Shown here in pieces: positions 53,781-62,716 of a DNA stretch of 64,000 nt. Position 1 is the stretch's first letter, and each line of letters starts with the position of its first letter. The translations under genes and the position numbers were made by a program. The stretch lies in the NCBI GenBank assembly GCA_900142905.1, contig FSRV01000002.1:2728001-2792000 (forward strand), given 5' to 3'. The notes under the pieces were generated by a model. The model was not told the DNA's origin, did no database searches, and was given only the letters and a program-made list of their open reading frames with translations. This stretch comes from Burkholderia sp. GAS332 (GTDB lineage: Bacteria > Pseudomonadota > Gammaproteobacteria > Burkholderiales > Burkholderiaceae).

Positions 53781-54821
53781 CTACTTGCCCGACAGCTTTC
53801 GAAGACCGGCCTTGCGATACACCTGAGGCGCCACGCCGTACCACCGTTTGAATGCCTGCGAAAAGGTCGACGAATCGCTGAACCCCAGACGGGCGGCGAT
53901 ATCCGTCATGGTCAAACGGTGATCCTTCAGAAGACTTTCAGCGGCCGAACAGCGGGACTCCGCCAGCAGCGTTCTGAACGACGTCCCCTCCTCCTGCAAA
54001 CGGCGTTTCAACGTACGCTCGCTCACGTTCAGTATTCTGGCCATGGCGGACAGATCGGGAAAGGAACTGCCTGACACGCCAAGGTACTGCCGCACGATCC
54101 CAGCCGTACTCGAGCGGGAGCGACGACGTTCAACCAGTTCGGCGCACATCTGTTCACACATTGATGCGGTGACTGGGTTCGCCTGCGGTAGCACCCGGCG
54201 TAGATAGGCACGATCGAATGCGAGACTGTTGGTCGCCGCGCCATAGTAAGGATTTGCGTCGAAGGCGCGATTCACCTCATCGGGGACGGCGGCCTTGCGG
54301 TTTGGCTCTGCCCTGAATGTCACACGTGCAATTTTGAAGTCCGGCCCAGTAATCTCACGTAGCAAGACGGCGGCGGCGGTCATGTCACGCTCAACGAAAA
54401 ATCGTCGAAGATCGAGCTGAAAATCCGGCTCTCCAAAACTCAGGATGCCGAACGCTCCTTCTTCGCGATATGAAATCAGCGTGAATGCATAGGTCAGCGG
54501 GATAAAGCGCAGCGCGAGCGTTAATGCATCTTCCGTCGTCGCGCTGCTGAGGAGACCATATCCCCAGATTCCGTATGCCGACAGGTGATAGCGCAACCCC
54601 ATGCGGATACCCAATCCCCAGGAGTCGTCCGCCAGCTTGAGCAGATTGTTGGTGATCCGGAGCTCCTGCGCCGCAGTCAACTCGGCCTTGGGATCATCAA
54701 GCTGCCCGAGCGTCAGGTCGCTTCCCTTCAGAAGTTCTACCGCCGGGTAGCCGCGTTCGACCCCGTATTCAACCAGAAGGCGGCTGCTCGCCGAACCGCG
54801 CGCGAAATCCCAGAAGGTCAT
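53781..54821 (-). CDS. AraC family transcriptional regulator (OruR-type)
   Basis: Regulator of 346 residues: an N-terminal arabinose-binding-protein-like or ArgR/OruR-type sensing domain (YLSAYGIWGYGLLSS region written YHLSAYGIWGYGLLSS) and a C-terminal AraC double helix-turn-helix (MARILNVSERTLKRRLQEE; MTDIAARLGFSDSSTFSQAF). It is divergent from the aldehyde dehydrogenase gene at 54968 with 146 bp between, a layout typical of an activator of that catabolic operon. Two palindromes lie in the shared region. The inducer is likely a substrate or intermediate of the ketone/alcohol pathway; not shown. Confidence 0.93.
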   Translation of the reverse strand: MTFWDFARGSASSRLLVEYGVERGYPAVELLKGSDLTLGQLDDPKAELTAAQELRITNNLLKLADDSWGLGIRMGLRYHLSAYGIWGYGLLSSATTEDALTLALRFIPLTYAFTLISYREEGAFGILSFGEPDFQLDLRRFFVERDMTAAAVLLREITGPDFKIARVTFRAEPNRKAAVPDEVNRAFDANPYYGAATNSLAFDRAYLRRVLPQANPVTASMCEQMCAELVERRRSRSSTAGIVRQYLGVSGSSFPDLSAMARILNVSERTLKRRLQEEGTSFRTLLAESRCSAAESLLKDHRLTMTDIAARLGFSDSSTFSQAFKRWYGVAPQVYRKAGLRKLSGK

Positions 54822-54844
54822 GAGTGGATACCCTTAACGCATGT

Positions 54845-54900
54845 TATTTGGCCCAAATACTAAAGTAGCTGTCCCGTTGCGCCATTGGTGGAATCCCACC
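54845..54900. promoter_or_regulatory. Two palindromes between AraC gene and oxidation operon
   Basis: TATTTGG-C-CCAAATA (54845-54859), a perfect palindrome with one central base, and GGTGG-AATC-CCACC (54887-54900). Both lie in the divergent promoter region, one close to the araC-type start and one nearer the operon. They are candidate operators, possibly of different regulators because they do not share sequence. Confidence 0.45.
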
Positions 54901-54967
54901 CAAAGGTCAACATGTCCCTCATCGAAGCTGCCGACCGAGGTAGCTGAAGGGACCAAGGAGACCGACC

Positions 54968-56389
54968 GTGCTGGTAAGCCCCCCCACTCTGCTTGAAGAG
55001 CGCTTTGAGGCGCAGCGTCAGGCTTTCGCTCTGGAGCCGTGTCCGTCAGAGCGGGTCCGGGTCGACCGCCTGAACCGCCTGCTCGCGATGATCGAGACTC
55101 AGGGCGCCGAGTTCGCTCGCCGCATCGACGCTGATTTCGGCGGAAGGTCATCGAACGAAACCCGGCTCGCCGAACTGTTCATCGTTCGCTCCGGCATCCG
55201 GCACGCACGCGCCCATCTTCGAGCGTGGATGCGTCCACAACGTGTGTCCACGAGCCTGCATTTTCGCCCTGCCTACAATCGCCTCGTCCGGCAGCCGCTC
55301 GGCGTGGTGGGTGTGGTGTCACCCTGGAACTATCCGCTTCAACTGTCCCTGGGCCCGGCGCTCGCCGCACTCGCGGCGGGCAACCGCGTTCTGCTCAAGC
55401 CATCGGAGCTCACGCCCAACTTCGCAGCCTTGCTTGATCAAGTGGTACGCGCTGCCTTTTCGCCGGACGAACTGAGTGTTGTCAACGGAGACGTTGAGGT
55501 CGGCCAAGCGTTCGTTGGGTTGCCCTTTGATCACCTCTTTTTCACCGGCTCGACCCAGGTCGGGCGGCAGGTTGCCCAAGCCGCCGCCGCGAACCTCACG
55601 CCGGTCACCCTGGAACTGGGCGGCAAGTCACCGGCCATTCTCGACGCGTCTTGCTCTATCCGGACTGCAGCAAAAAGTATCGCCTTCGGCAAGCTCATGA
55701 ACGCCGGGCAGACCTGTATCGCACCGGATTACCTTCTCGTGCCGAAAGGCCGGGCCAACGACGTTGCACACGAACTCGAGACGGCGATCAAGCGACTGTA
55801 CCCGGTCCTTATCGCCAACCCGGATTACACCTCGATCATCAGCGTGAGACATCGTGAACGCCTGGCGGCGATGGTCCAGGAGGCACAGGATAGCGGCGCG
55901 CGGATCGTGACAGTCAATCCATCCGGCGAAGTGTTCGATGAGCACACCCGTAAGTTTCCACCCACCTTGGTGATCGGCGCAGCGCCCAATACTCGCCTGA
56001 TGCGCGAGGAGATTTTTGGTCCGCTACTGCCGATCGTCGAGTACGACGGTCTCGACCACGCAATTGCCATGGTGAATCAGCGGGACAGACCGCTTGCGCT
56101 CTACTGGTTCGGTCTTGATGCCGCAAACAGGGATCGTGTACTGACCGAAACGGTTTCTGGCGGGGTGACGGTCAACGACTGTCTGTGGCATCTCGCGCAG
56201 GAAGCGCAGCCGTTCGGCGGCGTGGGCCCAAGCGGCACCGGCGCATACCACGGCGAATGGGGATTTCGAACGTTCAGCAAGGAGAAGCCTGTTTTCTATC
56301 AGGCGAGGCTCAACGGCACCGCGCTGTTTCATCCGCCTTATGGAAAGACGTTCGAACTCATGCTTGGCCTGCTCAAGCGAATTACCTGA
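54968..56389 (+). CDS. Aldehyde dehydrogenase (coniferyl-aldehyde dehydrogenase type)
   Basis: NAD(P)-dependent aldehyde dehydrogenase of 473 residues of the fatty/coniferyl aldehyde group. The N-terminal stretch resembles CalB-like enzymes; cofactor-binding sites are VVSPWNYPLQLSLGPALAAL and FFTGSTQVGRQV. Glu216 (LELGGKSP) and the catalytic Cys250 (NAGQTCIAPDY) are present, as is the C-terminal hydrophobic tail that often anchors such enzymes to membranes. It starts with GTG at 54968, supported by AAGGAG. As first gene of the operon it would oxidise the aldehyde made by the GMC enzyme downstream to the acid. Confidence 0.93.
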   Translation: MLVSPPTLLEERFEAQRQAFALEPCPSERVRVDRLNRLLAMIETQGAEFARRIDADFGGRSSNETRLAELFIVRSGIRHARAHLRAWMRPQRVSTSLHFRPAYNRLVRQPLGVVGVVSPWNYPLQLSLGPALAALAAGNRVLLKPSELTPNFAALLDQVVRAAFSPDELSVVNGDVEVGQAFVGLPFDHLFFTGSTQVGRQVAQAAAANLTPVTLELGGKSPAILDASCSIRTAAKSIAFGKLMNAGQTCIAPDYLLVPKGRANDVAHELETAIKRLYPVLIANPDYTSIISVRHRERLAAMVQEAQDSGARIVTVNPSGEVFDEHTRKFPPTLVIGAAPNTRLMREEIFGPLLPIVEYDGLDHAIAMVNQRDRPLALYWFGLDAANRDRVLTETVSGGVTVNDCLWHLAQEAQPFGGVGPSGTGAYHGEWGFRTFSKEKPVFYQARLNGTALFHPPYGKTFELMLGLLKRIT

Positions 56390-56437
56390 GCGCGCTAGCT
56401 TGCGCGCGGCGAAGAGCCAGTCAATGAGGAGACAACA

Positions 56438-58102
56438 ATGAGTGACCTTTTCGATTTCGTCGTGGTTGGTGGTGGGTCCGGCGGTAGTGTCGTCGCGGGC
56501 CGGCTAACGGAAGATCCAGCGGTGACGGTTTGCGTACTGGAAGCGGGCGGCAACGGTTCAAGCCCGCTAGTGAACGTTCCTACCGGGGCAGTTGCCATGT
56601 TGCCTACCCGACTCAACAACTGGGCATTCGCAACCGTGCCACAGCCCGAGCTCGCCGGACGCAAGGGTTATCAACCACGTGGCAAGGCCCTCGGGGGATC
56701 ATCAGCGATCAACGCAATGGTGTACGTCCGTGGACATCACTGGGACTATGACCACTGGGCCTCGCTAGGGAACGAAGGCTGGTCCTATGACGATGTCCTT
56801 CCGTACTTCATTCGGAGCGAACATAACGAGCGCATCGACAACGCGTGGCATGGCCGCGCAGGACCGCTGTGGGTCAGCGACTTACGCACAGACAATCCAT
56901 TCCACGCCCGCTATCTCGACGCCGCCCGTCAGACGGGATTGCCCGTCACGGACGACTTCAACGGCCCGGAACAGGAAGGCGTAGGCATTTATCAGGTGAC
57001 CCAGAAGCACGGCGAACGTTGGAGCGCGGCCCGCGCTTACCTGCTTCCTCACATCGGACGCCGCGACAACCTGTCGGTCGAGACCCATGCACACGTGCTG
57101 CGCGTTGTTTTCGAAGGAACGCGTGCCGTGGGGGTTGAAGTTCTTCAGGCCGGGAAGACCCGCTTGATCCGGGCTCGCAGGGAAGTCATCCTCGCGGCCG
57201 GTGCGTTTCAGACCCCGCAATTACTGATGCTCTCCGGCGTCGGCGATCAGCACGAACTCGGCCAGTTTGGCATCCCGGTCGTGCAGCATCTGCCGGGGGT
57301 TGGAAAAAATCTGCAGGACCATCCTGACTTTATTTTCGGCTATCAAACCCAAAGCATCGACACGATGGGCGTTTCGATCCGGGGCAGCGCCCGCATGCTG
57401 TCCGAAATCAGGCGCTTTCGAAGCGAGAGGCGGGGTGCACTAACGTCCAACTTTGCGGAGGGAGGTGCCTTTCTCAAGACTCGCCAGGAACTGGACAAGC
57501 CCGACGTACAGCTTCACTTTGTCGTAGCGATGGTCGACGACCACGCACGCAAACTTCACGCGGGTCACGGATTCTCCTGCCATGTCTGCCTGTTGCGCCC
57601 ACGAAGCCGGGGCAGCGTGCGTCTCCAGAGCCGGGATTCTCGCGAGTCACCCCTCATCGATCCGGCATTCTTCAAGGATGCTCGTGACCTCGACGACATG
57701 GTTGCCGCCTTCAAACTGACGCGCCGGCTGATGAACGCCCCCGCGCTCGCTGAGTGGATCAAGCGTGATGTGTTCACCGCGAATGTGCGAACGGACGAAG
57801 AAATACGTGCGGTGCTTCGACAGCGGACCGATACCGTCTATCACCCGGTCGGGACCTGCCGTATGGGTGTGGATAGCCACGCTGTAGTGGATCCGCAGCT
57901 TCGCGTACGCGGTTTGCAGTCCCTGCGCATCGTCGACGCGTCGATTATGCCGACCCTCATCGGTGGCAACACCAACGCGCCCACTATCATGATCGCTGAA
58001 AAAGCAGTCGACATGATCCGTGGCGTGCGTAGCGAATTGCCCCACGCCGAAAAATTCGCAGATATCAGCGCTGTAAAGGAGACGATTCATGCGCACGCCT
58101 GA
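56438..58102 (+). CDS. GMC family FAD-dependent alcohol dehydrogenase (AlkJ/BetA-like)
   Basis: Flavoprotein of 554 residues of the glucose-methanol-choline family. The ADP-binding motif GGGSGGSVVAGRL is near residue 12; GMC signature 1 (GKALGGSSAINAMVYVRG) and signature 2 (AGAFQTPQLLMLSGVG) are intact. The active-site His469 (YHPVGTCRMG) and Asn513 (NTNAPT) are in their usual place. AlkJ-type members oxidise primary alcohols to aldehydes at the inner membrane and pass electrons to the respiratory chain. The gene lies 48 bp after the aldehyde dehydrogenase gene and overlaps the next gene by 14 bp, so the three are translationally linked. GAGGAGA precedes the ATG. Confidence 0.93.
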   Translation: MSDLFDFVVVGGGSGGSVVAGRLTEDPAVTVCVLEAGGNGSSPLVNVPTGAVAMLPTRLNNWAFATVPQPELAGRKGYQPRGKALGGSSAINAMVYVRGHHWDYDHWASLGNEGWSYDDVLPYFIRSEHNERIDNAWHGRAGPLWVSDLRTDNPFHARYLDAARQTGLPVTDDFNGPEQEGVGIYQVTQKHGERWSAARAYLLPHIGRRDNLSVETHAHVLRVVFEGTRAVGVEVLQAGKTRLIRARREVILAAGAFQTPQLLMLSGVGDQHELGQFGIPVVQHLPGVGKNLQDHPDFIFGYQTQSIDTMGVSIRGSARMLSEIRRFRSERRGALTSNFAEGGAFLKTRQELDKPDVQLHFVVAMVDDHARKLHAGHGFSCHVCLLRPRSRGSVRLQSRDSRESPLIDPAFFKDARDLDDMVAAFKLTRRLMNAPALAEWIKRDVFTANVRTDEEIRAVLRQRTDTVYHPVGTCRMGVDSHAVVDPQLRVRGLQSLRIVDASIMPTLIGGNTNAPTIMIAEKAVDMIRGVRSELPHAEKFADISAVKETIHAHA

Positions 58103-60605
58103 CTCAATTGATCGCCCACAGGCTGCAGCACCGCTCTCAGCCATCATCGTCGGCACAGGTTTCGGTGGTATCGGCATGGGCGTCGCGCTGGGCAAGAATG
58201 GCGTCGAAGACTTTGTCATTCTGGAGAAGGCTTCTGATGTCGGCGGAGTCTGGCGGGACAACAGCTATCCAGGCGCTGCATGCGACGTCCCCTCTCATCT
58301 GTATTCGTTTTCGTTTGAGCCGAATCCAGACTGGTCGCGCGCCTTTGCCCCGCAAGCAGAGATCCATGGGTACCTTCAGCACTGCGCCCGAAAATACGAT
58401 CTACTGCGTCATATCCGTTTTGGCTCAGAGGTCAGACAGGCCCGCTACGATGAGTCACGCAGCGTGTGGGTGGTGACCTTGACGGATGGCGCTTCGCTGG
58501 AAGCGTCGCTGTTTATCAGCGCGACCGGGCAATTGAGCCGTCCGGCGTTGCCTCGCATTCCGGGCATGCAAGACTTCCAGGGGCGCGCCTTTCATTCCGC
58601 GACTTGGGATCACGATTACGATCTCCGGGGAAAACGCGTTGCAGTGATCGGCACGGGCGCTTCCGCCATCCAGTTTGTTCCGGTTATCGCTAAAGAGGTT
58701 AGCGAGTTGAAGCTCTTTCAACGCTCGCCCGCCTACATCTTGCCGCGACCGGACCGCGCCTACGCCAGGTGGGAGAAATTTCTGTTCCGCCACGCGCCAT
58801 GGACCGCGAAGCTGCACCGCGCGGCTATTTACATCCGCTATGAATCAAGGGCCGTTGCTTTTACCCGGTTCAAGGCATTGATGAAGCTGGCCGTGGGTGT
58901 TCCCTTTCGCCGCATGCTGTCGAAGCAGGTCCGTGACCCGGCGCTTCGTGCCAAGCTTGTTCCGGACTATCCAATTGGATGCAAGCGTGTCCTGCTCTCC
59001 ACCGACTACCTGTCGACGATGGATAGGGAGAACGTTGAGGTGGTCACTGATGGCATTCGCCGCATCACCGCGAGTGGTGTTGAGACGACCGACGGCAACG
59101 CCTACGCCGTCGACGCAATCATTTATGGAACCGGGTTCGCGGCGACCGAATTCCTCTCGCCAATGCGAGTCTTCGGTCGTGCGGGCACTGAACTCAATTC
59201 GGCATGGCGGCAGGGCGCGCAAGCGTATTTAGGACTGACCGTCCCGGGCTTCCCCAACTTCTTTATGCTGTACGGCCCGAACACGAATCTCGGACACAAC
59301 TCAATCGTCTTCATGCTCGAAAGCCAGATCGCGCACGTCATGCGTTGTCTCAAGTTAATCAAGCGAACGCGATCGACGAGCATCGAAGTGAACGAGGATC
59401 GCTATCGACGCTACAACACCGGTGTTCAACAACGTCTCGCCAGCAGCGTGTGGAACGGGTGCAAGAGTTGGTACGTCGACGCAACGGGACATAACAGCAC
59501 GAATTGGCCCGGATTCACGGTTTCGTACCGCTGGCTGACACGGCGGTCTGGGCTGCACGCTTACAGCCTAGCCAGCCGCATGGGGCCATCACTGGGCATA
59601 GCGTCTGCCACCTCGATTGCTGAGCCACGGGGCATGGTGGAGCGATGTCAGGCAGCCTTCCTGCGTGGCGTCCTGCGAACGTGTTTTCGTCCTTTGATCG
59701 GCCCACCCTTCAATGCGGCGACTCAGCGCCGAGTCGTCGCGGTGCTGTCCCAGCTTATGCCAGGCAGGCGGGGGGCCATGCGCTACCGTGCCGATGCAGG
59801 AAATGTAGCCGTTGAGATTGTTGCGCCAAAAATTGGAGAAACAGGAGGCGCAATACTCTATCTGCACGGTGGCGCGTTCTGCCTGGGAGGACCGGACACA
59901 CACCGCAGCATCACCACGCACCTTGCTGTTGGCAGCGGAATGTCAGTATGGGTGCCCGAATACCGTCTGGCTCCAGAACATCCGTATCCCGCGGCATTGG
60001 AAGATGCGCTCACCTGCTACTGGGAACTATTGAATCAAGGCTACGGACCGGACAAGATCATTATCGCTGGGGATTCTGCAGGGGGTGCGCTCGCGCTTTC
60101 GCTGGCCATCGCGCTACGCGATCGCGGAGCGCGCATGCCGGCAGGGCTACTACTCATCTCCCCGGTCACGGACCCGACGCTCGCGGGCGAAACATTGCAG
60201 ACCCATGCGCGCCTGGATCCCATGATTCGCCGTAGCTGGCTGGAACAGGGGTTGCGATGGTACGCCCTGCCGGCGGAAGCAGCCTCGGCCGGCCCACTGC
60301 GACAAGACCTTCAGGGGCTGCCCCCGATGCTGATCCAGGTGGGCTCTCAAGAAGTGTTGCTGTCCGACGCCGTGCGCCTGGCAGAGCATGCAGCGCACGG
60401 GGGCGTACCCTGCCGGCTGGAAATTCACGCCGCTCGCTGGCATGTCTTTCACCTGCAGTCCTTCTATCTGAAATCGGCTGTTCGGGCATTGCTAACACTG
60501 GCGGATTTTGCCCGAGCGCAGGTTTCGACTGTTCGTGCCGCTGAGCACAGGCCGGTCACGAAACCATCGCAACAGGAAGACGTGATGGAGGGCGCCATCG
60601 AATGA
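58089..60605 (+). CDS. Baeyer-Villiger monooxygenase fused to HSL-type esterase
   Basis: Bifunctional protein of 838 residues. Residues 1-490 are a flavin monooxygenase: FAD site GTGFGGIG (22-29), the Baeyer-Villiger fingerprint F163-x-G-xxx-H169-xxx-W173-D174, and NADPH site GTGASAI from residue 188. After a linker, residues about 540-838 form an alpha/beta-hydrolase of the hormone-sensitive lipase family: oxyanion-hole HGGA (593-596), nucleophile Ser663 in GDSAGG, the acid in EVLLSDA and a His in RWHVFHL. The two halves would convert a ketone to an ester and then cleave it. No stop or frameshift separates them. The ATG at 58089 has AAGGAG and overlaps the GMC gene. Substrate unknown. Confidence 0.93.
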   Translation: MRTPDSIDRPQAAAPLSAIIVGTGFGGIGMGVALGKNGVEDFVILEKASDVGGVWRDNSYPGAACDVPSHLYSFSFEPNPDWSRAFAPQAEIHGYLQHCARKYDLLRHIRFGSEVRQARYDESRSVWVVTLTDGASLEASLFISATGQLSRPALPRIPGMQDFQGRAFHSATWDHDYDLRGKRVAVIGTGASAIQFVPVIAKEVSELKLFQRSPAYILPRPDRAYARWEKFLFRHAPWTAKLHRAAIYIRYESRAVAFTRFKALMKLAVGVPFRRMLSKQVRDPALRAKLVPDYPIGCKRVLLSTDYLSTMDRENVEVVTDGIRRITASGVETTDGNAYAVDAIIYGTGFAATEFLSPMRVFGRAGTELNSAWRQGAQAYLGLTVPGFPNFFMLYGPNTNLGHNSIVFMLESQIAHVMRCLKLIKRTRSTSIEVNEDRYRRYNTGVQQRLASSVWNGCKSWYVDATGHNSTNWPGFTVSYRWLTRRSGLHAYSLASRMGPSLGIASATSIAEPRGMVERCQAAFLRGVLRTCFRPLIGPPFNAATQRRVVAVLSQLMPGRRGAMRYRADAGNVAVEIVAPKIGETGGAILYLHGGAFCLGGPDTHRSITTHLAVGSGMSVWVPEYRLAPEHPYPAALEDALTCYWELLNQGYGPDKIIIAGDSAGGALALSLAIALRDRGARMPAGLLLISPVTDPTLAGETLQTHARLDPMIRRSWLEQGLRWYALPAEAASAGPLRQDLQGLPPMLIQVGSQEVLLSDAVRLAEHAAHGGVPCRLEIHAARWHVFHLQSFYLKSAVRALLTLADFARAQVSTVRAAEHRPVTKPSQQEDVMEGAIE

Positions 60606-60693
60606 ATCGTCTGCCAAAATCCAGCGGGTGTCGCCACGATATGCATCAGCTCGGGGGTATGATTCATCAACCTCTTCGAGCAGGAGCCGAGCC

Positions 60694-61026
60694 ATGGGTC
60701 CGCGTGTTCATCTTCTCTTCATTACCGCATTCGCTAGTCTATTGTTGAGCGCTTGCGCGCAGACCGGCCCTGTCGAGTTTTCCGCGTCGGGCGCCAATGC
60801 ACCGATGCTTAGTCAGGCGAGCGATATGGACTTCGGTCCGATGGACAGGACGATCGCACAATGCAAAGTGGTCTCGAAAAGCGCCGGTTCGGATCAGTGC
60901 TCGCAAGTTCGTGCGTACGAGTCGTGTATGAAAAGCAAAGGCTACATTGCCGTACTTGGCCCGGAGAACCCGAAAGGTTGCGGCGATCCGGAGTGGGAGA
61001 AAGACGTGAGGAAGTGGCTTCAATGA
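60694..61026 (+). CDS. Small lipoprotein
   Basis: Protein of 110 residues with a lipoprotein signal (LLLSAC at about residues 17-22, lipobox LSAC), so it is anchored to a membrane. The mature part is short, hydrophilic and has four to five Cys residues (IAQCKVV, GSDQCSQVR, YESCMKSKGY, PKGCGDPEW) that may form disulfides. Family not recognised. CAGGAG precedes the ATG; an in-frame start at 60628 would delay the signal peptide and is unlikely. It lies 88 bp after the monooxygenase-esterase gene but is probably independent. Confidence 0.8.
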   Translation: MGPRVHLLFITAFASLLLSACAQTGPVEFSASGANAPMLSQASDMDFGPMDRTIAQCKVVSKSAGSDQCSQVRAYESCMKSKGYIAVLGPENPKGCGDPEWEKDVRKWLQ

Positions 61027-61294
61027 AGGATGGGCCGGCGCAATCGTATGAGGTGGTGACCGGCCATCTACGGTCGTTCGACTTCGCTCCCACTGAGACA
61101 TTTGAACGTCTGCTCCGCTCAGCCAACGGACTTTCATAGACGTTCAACGCCGTTCGCCTTGCCCCCCCTACAGTAATAACGACGGCGCAGCCGGGCGTCC
61201 CCCGCTTTGTCTGACGGTGCGCGACATCCTGCTGGCCGCTGCAGGGTCTCCGTTCGCCCTATCGAAAACACGCATGCGATTAAATCTTTTGCGA

Positions 61295-61348
61295 TTGACA
61301 TCCGCCAACTCTTCCCCCATTATGCGACGTATGCGATTACATCGCATA
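61295..61348 (+). promoter_or_regulatory. Promoter and OhrR-type operator of first ohr gene
   Basis: TTGACA (61295-61300), 17 bp spacer, CATTAT (61318-61323), then the perfect inverted repeat TATGCGAT-TAC-ATCGCATA (61330-61348) at the start of transcription, where a repressor would block RNA polymerase. A further half-match, CGCATGCGATTAAATC, is at 61271-61286. The rest of the 366-bp gap (61027-61392) is unremarkable. Confidence 0.65.
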
Positions 61349-61392
61349 CGATTTAAACCTGCTTGCCACCCTTATTCACAAAGGAATCCATC

Positions 61393-61839
61393 ATGCCCAA
61401 GATCGACCAAGTCCTCTTCTCAGGCAACAGCCACGCCACGATCAATCGCGACCCCAATGTCCAGCGCGGTGAGCTCGGCGTCCTCGACCTCAAGCTGTCA
61501 GCGCCCGACGGTGACAGCCGCGAGTTCATCGCCACCGAGTTGCACCCGAGAGCCGAGCAGTTGTTTTCGGGCGCGTGGTCGGCCTGTTACATCAGCGCGT
61601 TCGAGATTGCAGCCTCGCTGAAGAAGGTCACGCTGCCGTCCGACTATTCCCTGGACATCCAGGTCAGCATTGGGTCGGCCGGTGCCGGGCATTGCCTCGG
61701 CGCCCAGTTCACCATCCGCACGCCGGGTCTGGCAACGGAAGTCGTCGAGGCACTCGCGCACCTGGCCCATCAGCTCTGCCCGTACTCGAAGGCCGTGCAC
61801 GGCAACATCGAAGTCGGCCTGACCGTCGTCACGGTCTGA
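61393..61839 (+). CDS. ohr: Organic hydroperoxide resistance protein (first copy)
   Basis: Ohr/OsmC-family peroxidase of 148 residues. Two catalytic Cys are present: Cys65 (FSGAWSACYISAFE) and Cys129 (QLCPYSKAVHGNI). The enzyme reduces organic and fatty-acid hydroperoxides using lipoylated proteins. Arg25 (QRGELGV) and Glu49 (ATELHP) are at positions usually conserved around the reactive Cys. An extra Cys101 is not normal for the family. AAGGA precedes the ATG at 61393. It is followed by a second ohr gene, with an OhrR-type operator in front of each. Confidence 0.92.
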   Translation: MPKIDQVLFSGNSHATINRDPNVQRGELGVLDLKLSAPDGDSREFIATELHPRAEQLFSGAWSACYISAFEIAASLKKVTLPSDYSLDIQVSIGSAGAGHCLGAQFTIRTPGLATEVVEALAHLAHQLCPYSKAVHGNIEVGLTVVTV

Positions 61840-61860
61840 GGGCATCTTCGCCCATTATAT

Positions 61861-61872
61861 ATCGTATACGAT
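61861..61872 (+). promoter_or_regulatory. OhrR-type operator of second ohr gene
   Basis: ATCGTATACGAT, a perfect 12-base palindrome, 56 bp upstream of the second ohr start, at the position equivalent to the repeat in front of the first ohr gene. The flanking sequences (CCATTAT before, GATTTAAAC and ACACCCTTATTCAC after) are also shared between the two promoters. Confidence 0.55.
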
Positions 61873-61927
61873 TAAATCTGACACGATTTAAACGCGCTTA
61901 ACACCCTTATTCACGAAGGAATCCATC

Positions 61928-62374
61928 ATGGAAAAGATCGAACAAGTCCTCGCCTCGGGCAACACCCACGCCACGGTCAATCGCAACCCCAATCTCCAGC
62001 GCGGCGAGTTTGGCGTCTACGACCTCAAGCTGTCAGCGCCCGGCGTTGAAAGCCTCGAGTTCATCGCCACCGAGCCGCACCCGACAGCCGAGAAGTTGTT
62101 TGCGGGCGCGTGGTCAGCCTGTTACACCACCGTGTTCGGGATTGCGGCCTCGCTGAAGAAGGTCACGCTGCCGTCCGACTATTCCGTGGACATCCAGATA
62201 AACATTGGGCAGACCGGTGCCGCGTGGTTCCTCGGTGCCCAGTTCACCATCCGCGTGCCGGGTCTGGAAACGGAAGTCGTCGAGGCAATCGCACGCCTGG
62301 CTCATCAGATCTGCCCGTACTCGAAGTCTGTGCACGGCAACATCGAGATCGGGATGAACATCGTCACAGTGTGA
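61928..62374 (+). CDS. ohr: Organic hydroperoxide resistance protein (tandem second copy)
   Basis: Second Ohr-type peroxidase of 148 residues, strongly similar to the first copy over its full length. Cys65 (FAGAWSACYTTVFG) and Cys129 (QICPYSKSVHGNI) are retained; residue 101 is no longer Cys. The promoter region and ribosome site (ACGAAGGAATCCATC) are near-copies of those of the first gene, so the unit of duplication was gene plus promoter. Having two copies may give a dose effect or different substrate ranges. It is 88 bp from the end of the first gene and has its own operator. Confidence 0.92.
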   Translation: MEKIEQVLASGNTHATVNRNPNLQRGEFGVYDLKLSAPGVESLEFIATEPHPTAEKLFAGAWSACYTTVFGIAASLKKVTLPSDYSVDIQINIGQTGAAWFLGAQFTIRVPGLETEVVEAIARLAHQICPYSKSVHGNIEIGMNIVTV

Positions 62375-62443
62375 TCCACCACGGCACGTGCATCTCGCTG
62401 AGGCACGTGCCTTTCACCGAACATCTTTTAGGGAATTGCCATC

Positions 62444-62716
62444 ATGAAGACCAAGCTCATCGTTGCACTGCTCATCGCAGTTTCGGCGTCCGCCACCGCA
62501 CCCGCGTTCGCCAGCGGCTATGGACCGGCCCCGTTCTACAAGCCCTCGGTTGGCGCACCGGCGTCGCAAAGCGGTCAGAGCGCGCGAACCATCGCCGCCG
62601 AACGCGGCGACGTCACTGGCTCGGGAGAGGCGTATGGCGGCGCAGTCTCCGGACTGTCCCAAGCGGGGAGCCATGTCGCCGTGACGCCGCGCGATAGCCT
62701 CTTCGCACGCCACTAG
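62444..62716 (+). CDS. Small secreted protein (DUF4148-like)
   Basis: Protein of 90 residues with a signal peptide (cleavage near AFA, residue 23). The mature part is low-complexity, Gly/Ala/Ser-rich (GYGPAPFYKPSVGAPASQS) and ends in RDSLFARH. Many Burkholderiales genomes carry multiple short exported proteins like this, of the DUF4148 kind; I am not certain it belongs to that family. AGGGA precedes the ATG. It follows the second ohr gene by 69 bp and may be transcribed with it. Confidence 0.7.
   Translation: MKTKLIVALLIAVSASATAPAFASGYGPAPFYKPSVGAPASQSGQSARTIAAERGDVTGSGEAYGGAVSGLSQAGSHVAVTPRDSLFARH

Noticed and set aside
61023..61139. A 38-codon frame overlapping the stop of the lipoprotein gene (ATGA)
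   Set aside because: It has an attractive start overlap, but codon use is poorer in G/C at third positions than neighbouring genes and no relative is known to me.
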